64,000 nt of DNA. It comes from Argyresthia goedartella. Lineage: Eukaryota; Arthropoda; Insecta; Lepidoptera; Argyresthiidae. Position 1 is the first letter of the stretch, and each line of letters begins with the position of its first letter. The stretch is from NCBI GenBank assembly GCA_949825045.1, contig OX463829.1, positions 1,674,001 through 1,738,000 of the forward strand, given 5' to 3'. Under the pieces are notes generated by a model. The model saw only the letters and a list, made by a program, of their open reading frames with translations. It had not been told where the DNA came from and did no database searches. Shown here in pieces: positions 10,949 to 21,760 of the stretch. The position numbers and the translations under genes were made by a program.

Positions 10949-10958
10949 GGGGTCACCA
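10949..10958 (-). promoter_or_regulatory. Primer-binding site, tRNA-Trp type
   Basis: The minus strand reads TGGTGACCCC one base after the 5' LTR end. The same 10 bases begin the tRNA-Trp primer site of avian retroviruses and match the primer reported for CsRn1-clade elements. It would prime minus-strand cDNA synthesis. Confidence 0.75.
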
Positions 10959-10959
10959 G

Positions 10960-11245
10960 TTTAGAGGATATGTTGATTGCCTACGGGTGTTGATTTCAAT
11001 AAAACACTCCACTTACAGTTTATCGTTGTATTGTCCCAGTTGGTACACAGAATCCAAATCAGAAGGCACAGAAGAGCGTAAGGCACAAACACAAGCACAG
11101 AATTAGTTCATAGGCAGAAGTATAGTTCATAGGAAAGCACGGAAGTAGCAAAACAAGCAGTAATTATAATAAACAGTACAAGCCGCGTAAGCCGGAAGCG
11201 AGAACGTCAAGCGTGCGGTTAGCGTCGCATCTAGGCTGTGACTGG
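10960..11245 (-). repeat. 5' LTR of the CsRn1-type element
   Basis: Partner of 6807-7092. On the minus strand it starts CCAGTCACAGCC and ends CCTCTAAA. It would carry the promoter and the polyadenylation site of the element. Confidence 0.9.
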
Positions 11246-12517
11246 CCATTTCTAAATTACGCAATTTACTTTAAGACTTCAAGTATTCAGAGAAATGTGT
11301 TTTGTAAGCAACTCTTAGAATTTCCCTTAACAAGATTCTACAAGCATATAGTCTAAGGGTTCTTTTGCCATTAAGAATGTCCACATAAGTTATATGCGCA
11401 AAGCGGGAGCATAAATGTTCGAATGTGCTATTTATTTTTTTCTCATTTAGAGATTTACTAGACCTGACATTACACAATATGACATTTTTGTTGTACATTT
11501 GACTGAGGTTGCAATATAACATGGACTGTAATTTTAAAGGATCTTTGTCGTTGGACCCTGCCACTATTATGACAAAATCCTTATTCGTGTAGTCTTTACA
11601 CAGAACTGAGCATGATGCCATTACTTGATCCTTTATTGCGTTTGGTTTAATAACGGACTCTACACATTATTCACCCCCTAAAAGTTTTTTCAGTATTTTA
11701 TTCATCCTTTTGCCTTGTTCATCAGCGAGCAAAAGTATTCTCTTTTTCGTTTGCTGGTCGTTTGCTTGCTTGTCTTTTGTTCCTGTGGCAAAATTTCCTC
11801 TGGGTCGTCGTTTGTAATTTTGAGTTCACTGGTCTTCTCACCAGGCTCACTCACTGGCTGGTCGCTGCACGTTATTTGTTGCAAAGTCAGACGTTCGTTG
11901 AGTACGGTTAACTCCGGGACCCTCTGTTGAACCGCTTCTGTTGTTGAAGGTTGTGTGCCTGGTGTGACGACGGGGGTCCAAAATGCTTTCGAGTAAAGTT
12001 TCGTTATTTTCGGCTGTATGAATTTTATCTGGTAGAGTTGTTTTCAGGTAGGTGGTCAAGTCATTTTGTGAGGTACTTTGAAGTCTGATTTTCATTGAAT
12101 CAGTTTGTAATTTACGATTCTGGGGAGAGAAGAACATTTTTTTGGGCGATAAAGTATTTCCCGTATGTAAATCGCATAGCCCTACAGATTTGTACACCTG
12201 TATCTTTCTTAGGTGTTCCTTGTTCTCTCTCTGTAATATAGAGTTCAGCGAGATTAGATTTTCGATCTCGGCGTGCGCTGACTCTAACTCTAGTTTTAAT
12301 CTGTCATTTTCGCTCCTAAAGTCCTCAAGCTCCTGGTTATTTTGGGCTAGTGTAGTTGGCAGGCTTTGACAAGTCTAGAGCCCATTCTTCGCGATCCCCA
12401 TCGTTGCGTCTTGGTCCCCTCGTTGTTACATAACAGTTGTCTTGAAGCGAAGTTGTGGAATTTTCTTCGCTTTCATTGTTCGTGCAGTGTTCACAATGGT
12501 ATGTATTCTTTTGGGTA
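11246..12517 (-). mobile_element. LINE B, ORF1 middle and C-terminal part
   Basis: The minus strand continues LINE B after the LINE A insertion. From 12511 it encodes the last Cys pair of a PHD-type zinc finger (YHCEHC), then a long coiled coil (about 12370-12200), a low-complexity stretch (12197-11702), and an SGNH-esterase-like region (IIVAGSND..ILCNVR..YVDIL, 11621-11271). ORF1 proteins with PHD and esterase domains are described for CR1-like LINEs. A stop near 11702 and a gap before 11621 show decay. ORF1 ends at 11271 and the LTR element starts 25 bp later. Confidence 0.78.
11271..12511 (-). pseudogene. LINE B ORF1 (coiled coil and SGNH-like domain), broken
   Basis: Nucleic-acid-binding/assembly protein of a CR1-like LINE. 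The frame is open in three blocks: 12511-11847, 11884-11702 and 11621-11271. The last block has the pattern of an SGNH hydrolase core (V-I-I-V-A-G-S-N-D, then a V-I-L-C strand), but the nucleophile Ser loop was not located. The N-terminus is on the other side of LINE A at 18796. Confidence 0.7.
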
Positions 12518-12528
12518 TGTAAAAAAGT

Positions 12529-13110
12529 ATGTATATTATTAACTATTGTATGCCCGATGTCCCCTTCAAAGTTATGGCCAAAAATATTTTAAACTACAAA
12601 TATGAGGAGGGTACAACCGTAATATTATATATGGCGAATAGTATAGGTGTAGGGAAACAAACTATGATAAAGTTTGTTGATGCTCTCTCTAATCTAGAAG
12701 TGGGCAAGATTGTTCTATGTGCCTTTCCTTACAAAAATACAATGAATGGAAAGCAACAGCACGCTACTCATAGGTTAAATATGTATATGTATAATATGAC
12801 TCTAGGCAATACAAAAATTGTATTCTTTGACAGAAATCTATTAATTTGTAAATACATCACTGACGGAAACAGTGAGGACATCAAAGTTATTATTGTTAAA
12901 ATTGACACTGACGTAATAGCTAAGACTTTAGCTTCATTTATTTTAGAATCTGTTATAAACAGTGTAACAGAAGTAAGTAATTGTATAACGGTCACCACAA
13001 CGATTAGTACACGTACTAAGAAGCATGTAACTACTGACAAGGCAATATGTACAAACGATACTATTGTATCTTTAAACTGCCGCAACCGACAACAGAAAAG
13101 CACGGCTTAA
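12529..13110 (+). pseudogene. LINE A ORF1 C-terminal fragment
   Basis: 193 codons, aligned by eye with LINE D ORF1 (63040-63930): the blocks NYCMPDVPF, GTTVILYMANS, GKIVLCAFPYKNT and NTKIVFFDRN correspond. This is the esterase-like part of a CR1-type ORF1. The N-terminal half is absent because the element is 5'-truncated at about 12518. Confidence 0.72.
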
Positions 13111-13463
13111 AGGTAATGCACCAAAATATACAAGGCTTTTCTGGCAAGCAACTAGAATTAGAAATGTTTTTAGAAAGCGAAAGAATAGATATACTTTGTA
13201 TGACAGAACACTGGCTGCAAGAGTGTGCAATGCAGTTCAGCATAACAAATTATAAAGTGATCAGCTGTTTCAATAGAAAGACTAAAACTAGAGGTGGTTC
13301 CTTAATTTTAGTAAAAGATGGTTTTAAGTGTAAAGAACGAAAGGATATTGTTAGTCTTTCTAGCGAAATGAATGCTGAAGTCTCGTGTGTTGAGATGGAA
13401 AAATATATTATTGTTAGTGTGTACAGGCGGGGCGAAGGAGATTTTGAAGTCTTTGAATCAGTG
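13110..13463 (+). pseudogene. LINE A endonuclease, N-terminal half
   Basis: APE-like endonuclease start: MHQNIQGFSGKQLE, then DILCMTEHW (catalytic Glu), then RKTKTRGGSLILVKDGF and SVYR. The frame is cut by LINE C at about 13463 and the second half resumes at about 15904. The domain nicks target DNA to prime reverse transcription. Confidence 0.8.
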
Positions 13464-15903
13464 ATAAACATAAACATAAACATTTCTTTATTGCAACACA
13501 AAAAGTATAAATTATTGAAGCCCTGGTTCCTCAACTAGGGTAACCTGTGTGTCAGGAACCAGTTCCTTCCATTTGGTTAACAATTCACATTGAGTTACAT
13601 CAAGTACAAGGGTAGGTATACATATTAAAATGAGCGATATTAAATTACTTATTAAAAATCTATAAAGATGTATGTAGGTGAACTAAAAGTTACATATCAC
13701 TTATTTATAAGTAATACTAATGGTAGGTAGTTGTAAAATAAAATGATGCAGTTTTTAAATAGTATGTGGTACAGTCAAGGCAAAAGTTGCAATAGTTAAA
13801 TTTAACTGCTAATAGTAACTAGATATACAAATAAATTAATTTGGTTAGTAAGTATGAAAGTGAAAGTGAATATTCAAATTAATAGTGCACTGAATATTGT
13901 AAGTAGATATGCATTTTGATTTAAATACGAGCCATGTAGGTATTGTGTATAAATATCTGTTTACATGATTTTAAACTTAGTTATAGAATTTGATCCAAAT
14001 AATGCCTTTTGTTAATTTTTTAAATTATTTTATTACTTTTAGGAGATCTTCTGTAGTGTCGTAGTCGAACTTATTTAGCCATTCAATGATTTTGCTTTTA
14101 ATTTGATAATTACTTAATGTCTTGGTTTTATATTTTAAATTTAGTTTGTTATAAATACGAGGAGAGGTATAGGTATAGTGTCGCCTAGCAAAGACACTCT
14201 TGCAGTTTGGTACGGGGCAGTTATCTATTCGTTTATTGTTCAAGGGTAGTGAAGGTACGGTTACGCGATGGTATCTCCTTAAACTCTGATATATAAATAG
14301 TTTACGCACGCTGAGTACCTTGCACTCTTCATATACCTTGGTAGTAGGATGTCTAAATGGTAAGAATAATAGGACCTTCAGGACTACTCTCTGTGCTCTT
14401 TCCACCTCCAATAAGTGAGTTTTGCACGCTCCCCCCCAAGAACAAATACAATATGTAATAATGGACTGACCGAGAGCCTTGTAAGTCTCTAGGAGTAACT
14501 TGTTTGATGCAACAAAGCGAAGTGTCTTAAAAACAAAAATAAGCTTTCGTAATCTTTTCGCAACGGCTTTTATATGTGGAACCCATTGGAGCCTATCATC
14601 AATAAGTACGCCCAGGTATTTGATCACATTAACGCGGCTAAGCTTAGAGCATTGGCACTGATTGGAATCGATTAGGTTAGTCGAGTTACAAGGGTAAGAG
14701 TGAATTGTTAAGCTGAAGTTATTGGGTGGCTTAGATGCGTTGGTTTTGCTGAAACATAAGTATTTTGTCTTGGAAGTGTTTAGAGAAAGAAGACTGTCTT
14801 CTAACCACGATGTTACCCTAAGTAAACCATTTTCAGTTGTTAGTTGAAGACTTTCCCAGGATGTGTCATTAAATAATAGCACTGTATCATCCGCAAACAT
14901 AGTAATTTCAGCACCTGAGATGTCCAGTTCAGCCAGCTGATTGATATAAGCTAAAAAGAGAGTCGGTCCTAACGTGCTACCTTGTGGTACTCCGTAGGAA
15001 CATGTTTCTTCATCACTCGAAATGCCACCTAGGTGGACAAATTGTCTACGTTGATTGAGATAACTCCTGAACCAATCTTGTACTGGGCCCCTTAAACCAA
15101 GAATTTCCAAACGTTTGAGCAAAATCGGTATTGATACAGTATCAAAAGCTTTTTGAAGATCTAGAAAGACACCGATGCATTTCTTTCCTTTGTCCAGGTG
15201 CTTTGTTATTTCAGTCGTTAATTTTAAAACTGCATCTTCAGTAGAATGACCTGATCTAAACCCATATTGGTTGGTTGATAGATATTTATTATCTTCTAAG
15301 TACGACATTAGCCGTTTGTTGACTATCGTTTCTAAAATTTTAGACAAAGTTGATAGAAGTGATATGGGTCTATAGTTGCCAGGAGATAGTTTGTCACCAG
15401 CCTTAAAGATTGGAATAACTACGGCGAGTTTAAAGTCTTCAGGGAATTTACCGTTGGCTAAGCTCAGATTACATAAATGTGCAATGGGACTCGCTAGTAC
15501 ATGGACGAGTGATTTAATGAGCTGTGACGATATTTTATCCCATCCAGTGGAATTTTTAGATTTCATTGATGATATCACCCTACGTACTTCATCCGGATCG
15601 GTAGGTGAGAAAAACATAGAGGTTTGAGGTGGATTAATTAAGGCAGTTTTGTTGGCTAGTGAACTTTCATTTTTATTGACTTTGGTAAGTGTTTCTGTCG
15701 CAAGGTCATGGCCGATTGAGGTAAAGTACTGATTCACTGCATTAAGAGAGTCTTTTTCCGTGGCTTTAATTGAGAGCAATTCAGTGGAGCAAGTTTTATC
15801 TTTGGCTAAATTACAAAGTTCTTTAACAATTTTCCAAGTTTCTTTTGAATTACCGGTATTTTTTTCAAGTTCCTTTTGGTAGTATTTGCGTTTCAAGGTT
15901 TTC
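13464..15903 (-). mobile_element. LINE C, 5'-truncated, inserted in the endonuclease of LINE A
   Basis: On the minus strand it runs from within the endonuclease-RT linker (about 15903) to a 3' UTR and a tail of three ATGTTT-like repeats after AATAAAG (13490-13464). The 3' UTR (about 13500-14024) is AT-rich and non-coding. A near-repeat AATCTGGAACAAG/GAATCTGGAACAAG at 15904-15930 marks the 5' junction. It is a different family from A and D and is related to LINE E (45-50 kb). Confidence 0.82.
14025..15903 (-). CDS. LINE C ORF2 fragment: complete reverse transcriptase domain, open
   Basis: An uninterrupted frame of over 600 codons (the open frame runs past the element to 15938). It has all RT blocks: NYRPISLLSTLSKILE, YGFRSGHST, LDLQKAFDTVS (motif A), YGVPQGSTLGPTLF and TMFADDTVLLF (motif C, FADD). 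It then has the thumb and a C-terminal region ending with a stop at 14025-14027. The endonuclease is lost by 5' truncation, so it cannot move by itself. The lack of stops over this length suggests it is the youngest LINE here, consistent with its innermost nesting. Confidence 0.85.
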
Positions 15904-18573
15904 AATCTGGAACAAGGAATCTGGAACAAGTTCTTCAACTTGCATCCAGAAACAAGTCCAAACGCGTCATAGTTTGCGGCGACTTTAACGTAGATTTACT
16001 AGACACCGCAAACCGCTCTATTCGCACTAGGATCCTAGCAGTATTTAAGTCTTACAATATGTGCAATGTCTTTCTGGAGCCTACACGAATAACGGCTACC
16101 TCCGCTACTTGTCTCGATAACGTATTCTGTGAATGTAGTATTCACGATAAACAAATAGTTAAGGCATTAAGTTCAGACCACACTGGTCAGATTGTAGTAT
16201 TTGAAGAAAGTAATGCTATAAAGCCCGTTAAAGTATTGTGTAGACCAGTAACTTTGAAGAAAATGGAAAATTTTCGTAGTGGACTAGTGTCAACTCTACC
16301 GTTAACACCTTATTGTAAAGACCCGAACACATTATATTCCAGCTTCTTCAAATCTGTATCTGCGGAATTTGAAAAGGGTGAGACCGGACAACAAATCAAA
16401 ATTCTCTGAATGGGCAACAGAGGATTTAAGACAGAGCAGGTCCAGACTATATGAATTGTATGAGCAAAAAGCCTATGATCACAGTCCTGAGTTTAACGTC
16501 TTTGTCAAAAATTATTCTAAAAATTTTAGGAAATGCTGCCACAAAGCCAAGTGCCTACATCTTAATAATAAAATCAAAGCTTCTGGCGACAAAATTAAAA
16601 CTACATGGAACATTATTAAAAAAGAGACAGGCAAGGTTAGGTCTAGTGAATCTAGTTTTAATTTAAAAGTTAACGACCAATTACATTCATCAAACGAGGA
16701 CGTTGCTAACGCATTTGAAAATTTCTTCAGTACCATACCAATAATAACAACAGAAGCACTACCATCCTCTTCTGAAAAGTCTTTAGATTACTTGGTTGAA
16801 AATGTGCCCCAAAACAAGGATGGCTTTAACTTCAAGCCAATAGGCTTTATAACTATAGTTAAAACATTTAAACTACTTAGCATGAAAAAGACTGAAGATT
16901 TATGGGGCATGTCGGTTAACGTGGTTAAATCAGTAATCGATGTGATGGCACCATACATGGCAATCACATTCAATAGTTGTATAGCAAACGGAGTTTTTCC
17001 TGACCTCATGAAAATGAGCAGATTAATACCACTTTTCAAATCCGGTAGTAAACAAGACCCTGCCAACTTCAGACCTGTATCTGTATTGCCAGTGTTGAGC
17101 AAGGTGTTTGAAAAGGTCATATTGAGTCAACTACTCTCTCACTTCAATGCATCTGGGCTACTCCACAAAAAACAGTTCGGATTCACTAAAGGCAGATCAA
17201 CAACAGACGCCGGAGTAGCGCTAGTAGAACACATTTATAGTGCGTGGGAAGGATCACAGGATGCGGTTGGTATTTTCTGTGATCTTTCCAAGGCCTTTGA
17301 CTGTGTGGACCATCAAACTCTTTTGCTCAAACTTCAACACTATGGTATCAAAGATAATGCTTTAAAATTAATAGAATTTTATTTAATGGAAAGATTACTA
17401 AAAGAAGATATAAACAGATGCAAGTCCACTGGAACCCATATGAATATTGGTGTACCCCAGGGTTCTATCTTAGGTCCGTTCCTTTTCTTAGTGTACATGA
17501 ATGACCTGCCTTATATGGTGGAAAAAATGACTCAGATTGTTCTATTTGCTGATGACACATCTATTATTTTCAAGGTGAAAAGACAAGAAGAAATTCTAGA
17601 CGACGCAAATAGTACACTCTCTCATGTGTTAAGTTGGTTCAATGTAAACAACCTGTTATTAAACTCAAAGAAGACTAAATGTATCAAATTTTGTTTGCCT
17701 AATGTACGGCAGGTTGAAAGCAGTGTTAGAATAGGATCTGAAAGATTGGACCTCGTTGAAGACACAATCTTTCTCGGAATCACTATAGATTCGAAACTTC
17801 AATGGGGTCCTCACATAACTAATCTCGCACGAAGACTTAGCTCAGCCGCTTTTGCGGTCAGACAAATCAGATATCTTACAGATGTTGAAACTGCCAGATT
17901 GGTTTACTTTAATTATTTTCACAGTATTATGTCTTATGGAATATTGCTCTGGGGGAGAGCAGCAGATATAAATACGATATTTTTCTTACAAAAAAGAGCG
18001 ATCAGGGCGATATATCATTTAGATGCTAGAGAATCATTAAGAGAAAAATTCAAAGAAATTAATATACTTACGGTTACCTGTCAATATATATACGAGAACA
18101 TCATGCATATAAGAAAAAACATAGCTTTATTTAAAATTGTAGGTGATAGCCATACAATTAACACTAGAAATAAAAATAGGTTACCGTCATTTAGACTAAG
18201 TAAAGTAGGCACATCATTCATGGGGCACTGTATTCGCTTCTACAATAAAATACCACAGGAATCATTGATCCTTCCTGAAAAGAGGTTCAAAAACTATATT
18301 AAAAATGAGCTGATAAGAAAGTCCTATTATAGTATAAAGGAATACTTAGATGACAAAACTGTATGGTCCATACCATCTCAGCGCACAGAAATTCGACGAG
18401 GGGCGATGGATCAAGTCTATCACTCGCCGGCGAATTTCCTTAGACCGAAACCAGTACCTGTTGTAGTCACTTTTAAAAAAAAAAGGTATGGGAGAGTTTC
18501 TTGCCGTTTCTTCTTAACCCCGAGGCCCACCTTCCGAAACGGTGTAGTCTTTTTTTTATATAAAAAAAATTGA
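15904..18573 (+). pseudogene. LINE A endonuclease C-terminal half and reverse transcriptase, one frameshift
   Basis: 15904-16390 carries VIVCGDFNVD, LEPTRITATSATCLDNVF and SSDHTGQIV, the Asp/Asn and His blocks of the APE-like endonuclease. A frameshift near 16380 leads into a 734-codon frame (16369-18573) with RT motifs: NFRPVSVLPVLSKVFE, FGFTKGRSTTDAG, FCDLSKAFDCVDH, IGVPQGSILGPFLF and LFADDTSIIF. The last 60 or so residues, after the block EYLDDKTVW, look like translated 3' UTR. Confidence 0.85.
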
Positions 18574-18668
18574 CTTGTAGTTATAAGTAAGTATAATTTT
18601 GACGTTGAATAAGATAATTTATTTATTTATATTCAATAAAAAAATGACTCTGACTTTCTCTCTGGGTA

Positions 18669-18796
18669 ACATAGTAGGCCATGTACTTTGCTGTCGTGAC
18701 GTTGACACAATTATGGTGATAGTTGCTCTTACAAGTGACGCATTGCAATAGTTCCGTGGCAAAGATATTACCCAAACACGATTTGCAGGACTTCAT
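18669..18796 (-). pseudogene. LINE B ORF1 N-terminus, PHD-type zinc finger
   Basis: The minus-strand ATG is at 18796-18794. It encodes CKSC, then QCVTCKSNYHHNC: C-x2-C, C-x2-C, H-x2-C in PHD-finger spacing. The last Cys pair is across LINE A at 12500 or so. Sequence from 18797 to about 19260 upstream would be its 5' UTR and contains no clear gene. Confidence 0.75.
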
Positions 18797-19300
18797 CTTG
18801 GCTCCTTATAGCGCCCACTATATATCACTATTCGAACCGTCTACTGCCCTCTAGTGTATAGTGGCATGTATCTTTGGTACGCTCTCTTTGAATTAGGTTT
18901 TGGCTTCCGCTACTCATTCATAGATGGCGCTGCTCTTTGGTCGTTAGATGCGAATTGAATTTAGGGTTTTTAGGTTATTATCATTTAGTTTATCACTATT
19001 GCACATTTTATAGTCTTGTTTCGTACGGCTAATGAAGACTTTGGATAGTCCACAGATGTCACTTCAACACTGAGTCATTATTGTTGTGTTTTTCACGCTT
19101 AAATAGCTTCACTAAGTAAGATGGTTTTTCACTATTATTTTCACTCATAACGTTTTATTTGTAACGTTCATAGTTTCATCACATCACTTGTAGATAATTT
19201 AACACTATTAGTCCGTATTTTTTATTAAACAGCAAGTGTTTGCATTTTTAAATAATTTTTACACTTGGAGAAAATGTTTAAACGGCAAGTGCGCATTACT
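18797..19300. other. No gene seen; probable 5' UTR or flank of LINE B
   Basis: AT-rich, with ATAGATGGCGCTGCTC-like sequence near 18920, a motif type often seen in insect transposon leaders. No open frame or repeat of note. Confidence 0.3.
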
Positions 19301-20040
19301 CCATCCATCCATGTTATTATTTTGTATCTGAGTTTAAGACTCCACGGGACAATACAGCCACAGTCCTTCTTGTAGACTTGCGTGGGGGCATGGGTCCAAC
19401 ACGTAGAGGCCCCTTTCAGACAATTTATTCTAAACAGTTATGGATATGGTGCACCCGTTGGGTCTGTCCTCGAACACACCCACACCAAAAGTGCACCCAA
19501 AGAACGTTCCCGCCTGGTGCACAGCTCTATTGCAATATTAAAGGGGAACTGAGGATATGGGCTATGGGTTTGTGCTTTCAATGGAATAGTAAATCCAGGT
19601 TATATCTGTGACGACGGAAACCTGCCTGTATCATGATCAAACAGAGGCAGGCGGCATTTGCCGTCCACTAAATGGGCCCCCCATTAACCGACGACAACAT
19701 GACAGCAAGGCGGCAACAACGGTGTGAACGGCTAGGGGTGGAGAGGTACTGATCTTTAAACAACGAACACTTGCACCCTCAGGGTCCCATCACGTACGCC
19801 CACTCGCCATGTTACGTTTCACATCCACCCTTCAAGTGGACACCAGGTAAGCCAGTGTCCCTCTAACGATTTCCCTCTGGCCGGCCGATTCCCCTTTTGC
19901 GGGTGCCACTCCGGCCGCAGATGTCCGGAGACGAGGGCCTACACTACCTACTCGCAGGATCGGGTCCGAGAGGTCGTTACTTCGCAACTGCTCGCCGCAA
20001 GCTGCCCTGCAAGTTATTATTATTATTATCCGATTGTTTC
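19300..20040. repeat. GC-rich interspersed-type block ending in an ATT microsatellite
   Basis: The sequence is clearly richer in GC than its flanks and ends with (TTA)n at about 20015-20030, a common 3' end for a retroposon. Short open frames on both strands (19378-19611, 19832-20068) have no recognisable domains. I cannot name the family. A non-LTR 5' UTR or LARD-type element is possible. Confidence 0.35.
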
Positions 20041-20170
20041 CCTTAATAACCGCCTTATTCAGATTCATTTAATAATGATAAAGCGATTCCAATCCAAATT
20101 TGAATTCACTATGTGCAGTATGCATAAATTGAATGATTTTAATAAAGTTATTCATTTTTGTTTCATTGTT

Positions 20171-20580
20171 GTATCTACAAGCAAATCTACATTAAGATCG
20201 CCACAAATAGGTAATTAACTTTTTTTTGTAATTACATAGTTTAGTGCGGGCTTCTCCCATAATTTGCTCAAATATTTCTAAACTGCCATGGCCTTTTTCA
20301 TCCCTCGGAGGTCTGTAGACACAAACAATGATATGGCTATCTAACTCAACACAGGATACCTCTATTTGTCTTTCAACAGTAAGTGCAAGAATATCTTTCC
20401 GTTATTTCAACTCAATATTATTTTTCACTAAGATTAAAAAACCACCTCTATCAGCAGTCTTTCTATTGCAACAACTGACAATTTTGTAATTATTGATGTT
20501 AAAAGACGTCATATTTTCCTTTGACTGAGGCGGAGGAATAATCCGCCAGGAGACCCTGAGGCACAGAATACTTAATATGG
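20171..20580 (-). pseudogene. LINE endonuclease fragment
   Basis: The minus strand encodes NINNYKIVSCCNRKTADRGG, then a stop, then ERQIEVSCVELDSHIIVCVYRPPR. These are the middle blocks of an APE-like endonuclease, close to the LINE A/D type. Both ends are cut, and the next 20 bp run into an LTR-element fragment on the other strand. Confidence 0.78.
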
Positions 20581-20599
20581 ATTGTGTCTGAGAAGCCAT

Positions 20600-20985
20600 G
20601 GAGTTGCGGTCCCATTTCGAAGAGAAGCCTTATTAGTTCTTATCGACAACCATAGCATACTACAGTCATTGCGGTTAATGTTGGTGATCGATGACGGCCG
20701 AGATTTTACCCCTAATGAGATGAATGTATTCCTCAAGAATAATGGGATTAAGCATTTTTATTCCCAACCGTACCGACCTGCAACCAATAGGCAAACTGAG
20801 AGAGCCATACAAACATTAAAAAACAAAATGAAGTAACTTTCTGCGGACAACAGGCTTTGGAATGACAACCTACCTAAAGTCTTAAATTTACTTCGCACTG
20901 TACCTAACAGTGCTACGGACGAGACACCTTTCGGAGATGTTGAACTGGCACAAATATCGCACAGCGGTGTCCACACTGCACCTTG
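20600..20985 (+). pseudogene. LTR-retrotransposon integrase core fragment
   Basis: The plus strand reads DDGRDFTPNEMNVFLKNNGI, then HFYSQPYRPATNRQTERAIQ (the usual N-G-Q is N-R-Q), a stop at about 20834, then the continuation LSADNRLWNDNLPKVL, DETPFG. The second Asp and the Glu of the DDE core are present. It is a fragment of a Ty3/gypsy-type element distinct from the CsRn1 one. No LTRs found. Confidence 0.75.
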
Positions 20986-21760
20986 ACAAGAAGGGTAAAT
21001 CTTTTTCTCTTTATCCCTTTCGCTTCGCTCACCCCTTTTACCCTTCTTGTCAGTTTGAAAATGTAAGAGCATAAGAAACACGAGTGTTTTTGTTGAACAT
21101 TTTTTCCGTGCAAATATTTGATGTGCCATTAAATAATACCCGATTTTATATTGTTTTATATTACAAAAAAAAAAGTTTCAAAATCTGATTTCTCGTTCTT
21201 TGTTGTTATAATGTTTACATTTAGGTGATTTTGTTGATTGATTGATCAGATAATAATGATTGATTAAATGGTGTTTTCATTATTATGGGCCCCAAAGATT
21301 AATAGGTGCTTGGTTCAAGTAAAGTTGATTTAAGTTTTTGTTATTTATAAAATAATTGTTAGGTTTACATTCAGATATCAGATAATCACTTAGTATAACG
21401 GTCTTACAAAAGTAGTTAAACAGTTTGCAAAATTGATTTTGTTTTGTGGATAAATTCTGAGGTGCAGTCAGTATTTTTGTTGCAGTTTTGAGATATTTTG
21501 ATCGAAAGATCGGGATTTTTTTGTTTAGCGTTTAAATACAAGCCAAATATAAGTTGCAACGTCAGTCAATTCCCTGATTCTAGAATCAGGGAATGGACGT
21601 TGATTGATTCTATTTGCACGGCAAAAATGTTCAACAAAAACACTCGTGTTTCTTATGCTCTTACATTTTCAACCTAACACGAAGGATAAAGAGGGCTTCG
21701 CTTTGCTCACCCCCTTTACCCTTCACCTAAGCTACCGCACCACTTCACCCTGATATTTGC
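20983..21760. mobile_element. Inverted-repeat element with 62-bp arms
   Basis: Arms 21055-21116 and 21612-21673 are inverted copies with a single mismatch in 62 bp (TTGAAAATGTAAGAGCATAA...). Outside the left arm is a smaller inverted pair, TTGACAAGAAGGGTAAA / TTTACCCTTCTTGTCA, at 20983-21053. Outside the right arm lies the GC-rich shared module (21674-21760). The centre is AT-rich, with a perfect 26-bp palindrome at 21569-21594. No transposase. Confidence 0.6.
21569..21594. repeat. Perfect 26-bp palindrome
   Basis: ATTCCCTGATTCT followed directly by its reverse complement with no spacer; GACGTT/AACGTC bases just outside extend the symmetry imperfectly. Confidence 0.9.

Larger units (their letters stand above)
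6807..11245 (-). mobile_element. Ty3/gypsy LTR retrotransposon, CsRn1/Kabuki clade
   Basis: Direct repeats of 286 bp bound the element (6807-7092 and 10960-11245, exactly 4153 bp apart, nearly identical). On the minus strand the order is 5' LTR, primer-binding site, gag, protease, RT, RNase H, integrase, polypurine tract, 3' LTR. The gag Cys box is C-x2-H-x9-C-x3-C (CHCC), and the primer site TGGTGACCCC matches the 3' end of tRNA-Trp. Both are traits reported for the CsRn1 clade, which includes silkworm Kabuki. No flanking target-site duplication is visible. Coding parts carry a nonsense codon and several frame breaks, yet the LTRs differ at only a few sites, so insertion was fairly recent. 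Confidence 0.88.
12518..18662 (+). mobile_element. LINE A, CR1-like, 5'-truncated, nested inside LINE B
   Basis: Plus-strand element with an ORF1 C-terminal part, endonuclease, RT and a 3' UTR ending ATTCAATAAAAAAATGACTC. TGGGTA occurs at both borders (12512-12517 and 18663-18668) and looks like the target-site duplication. Across it LINE B ORF1 resumes in frame in the middle of its PHD finger. LINE A itself is interrupted by LINE C at about 13464-15903. It belongs to the same family group as LINE D at 57-64 kb. Confidence 0.85.

Noticed and set aside
12768..13103. 111-codon hydrophobic minus-strand frame
   Set aside because: Exact antisense of LINE A ORF1; hydrophobic only because the sense strand is Asn/Lys/Asp-rich.
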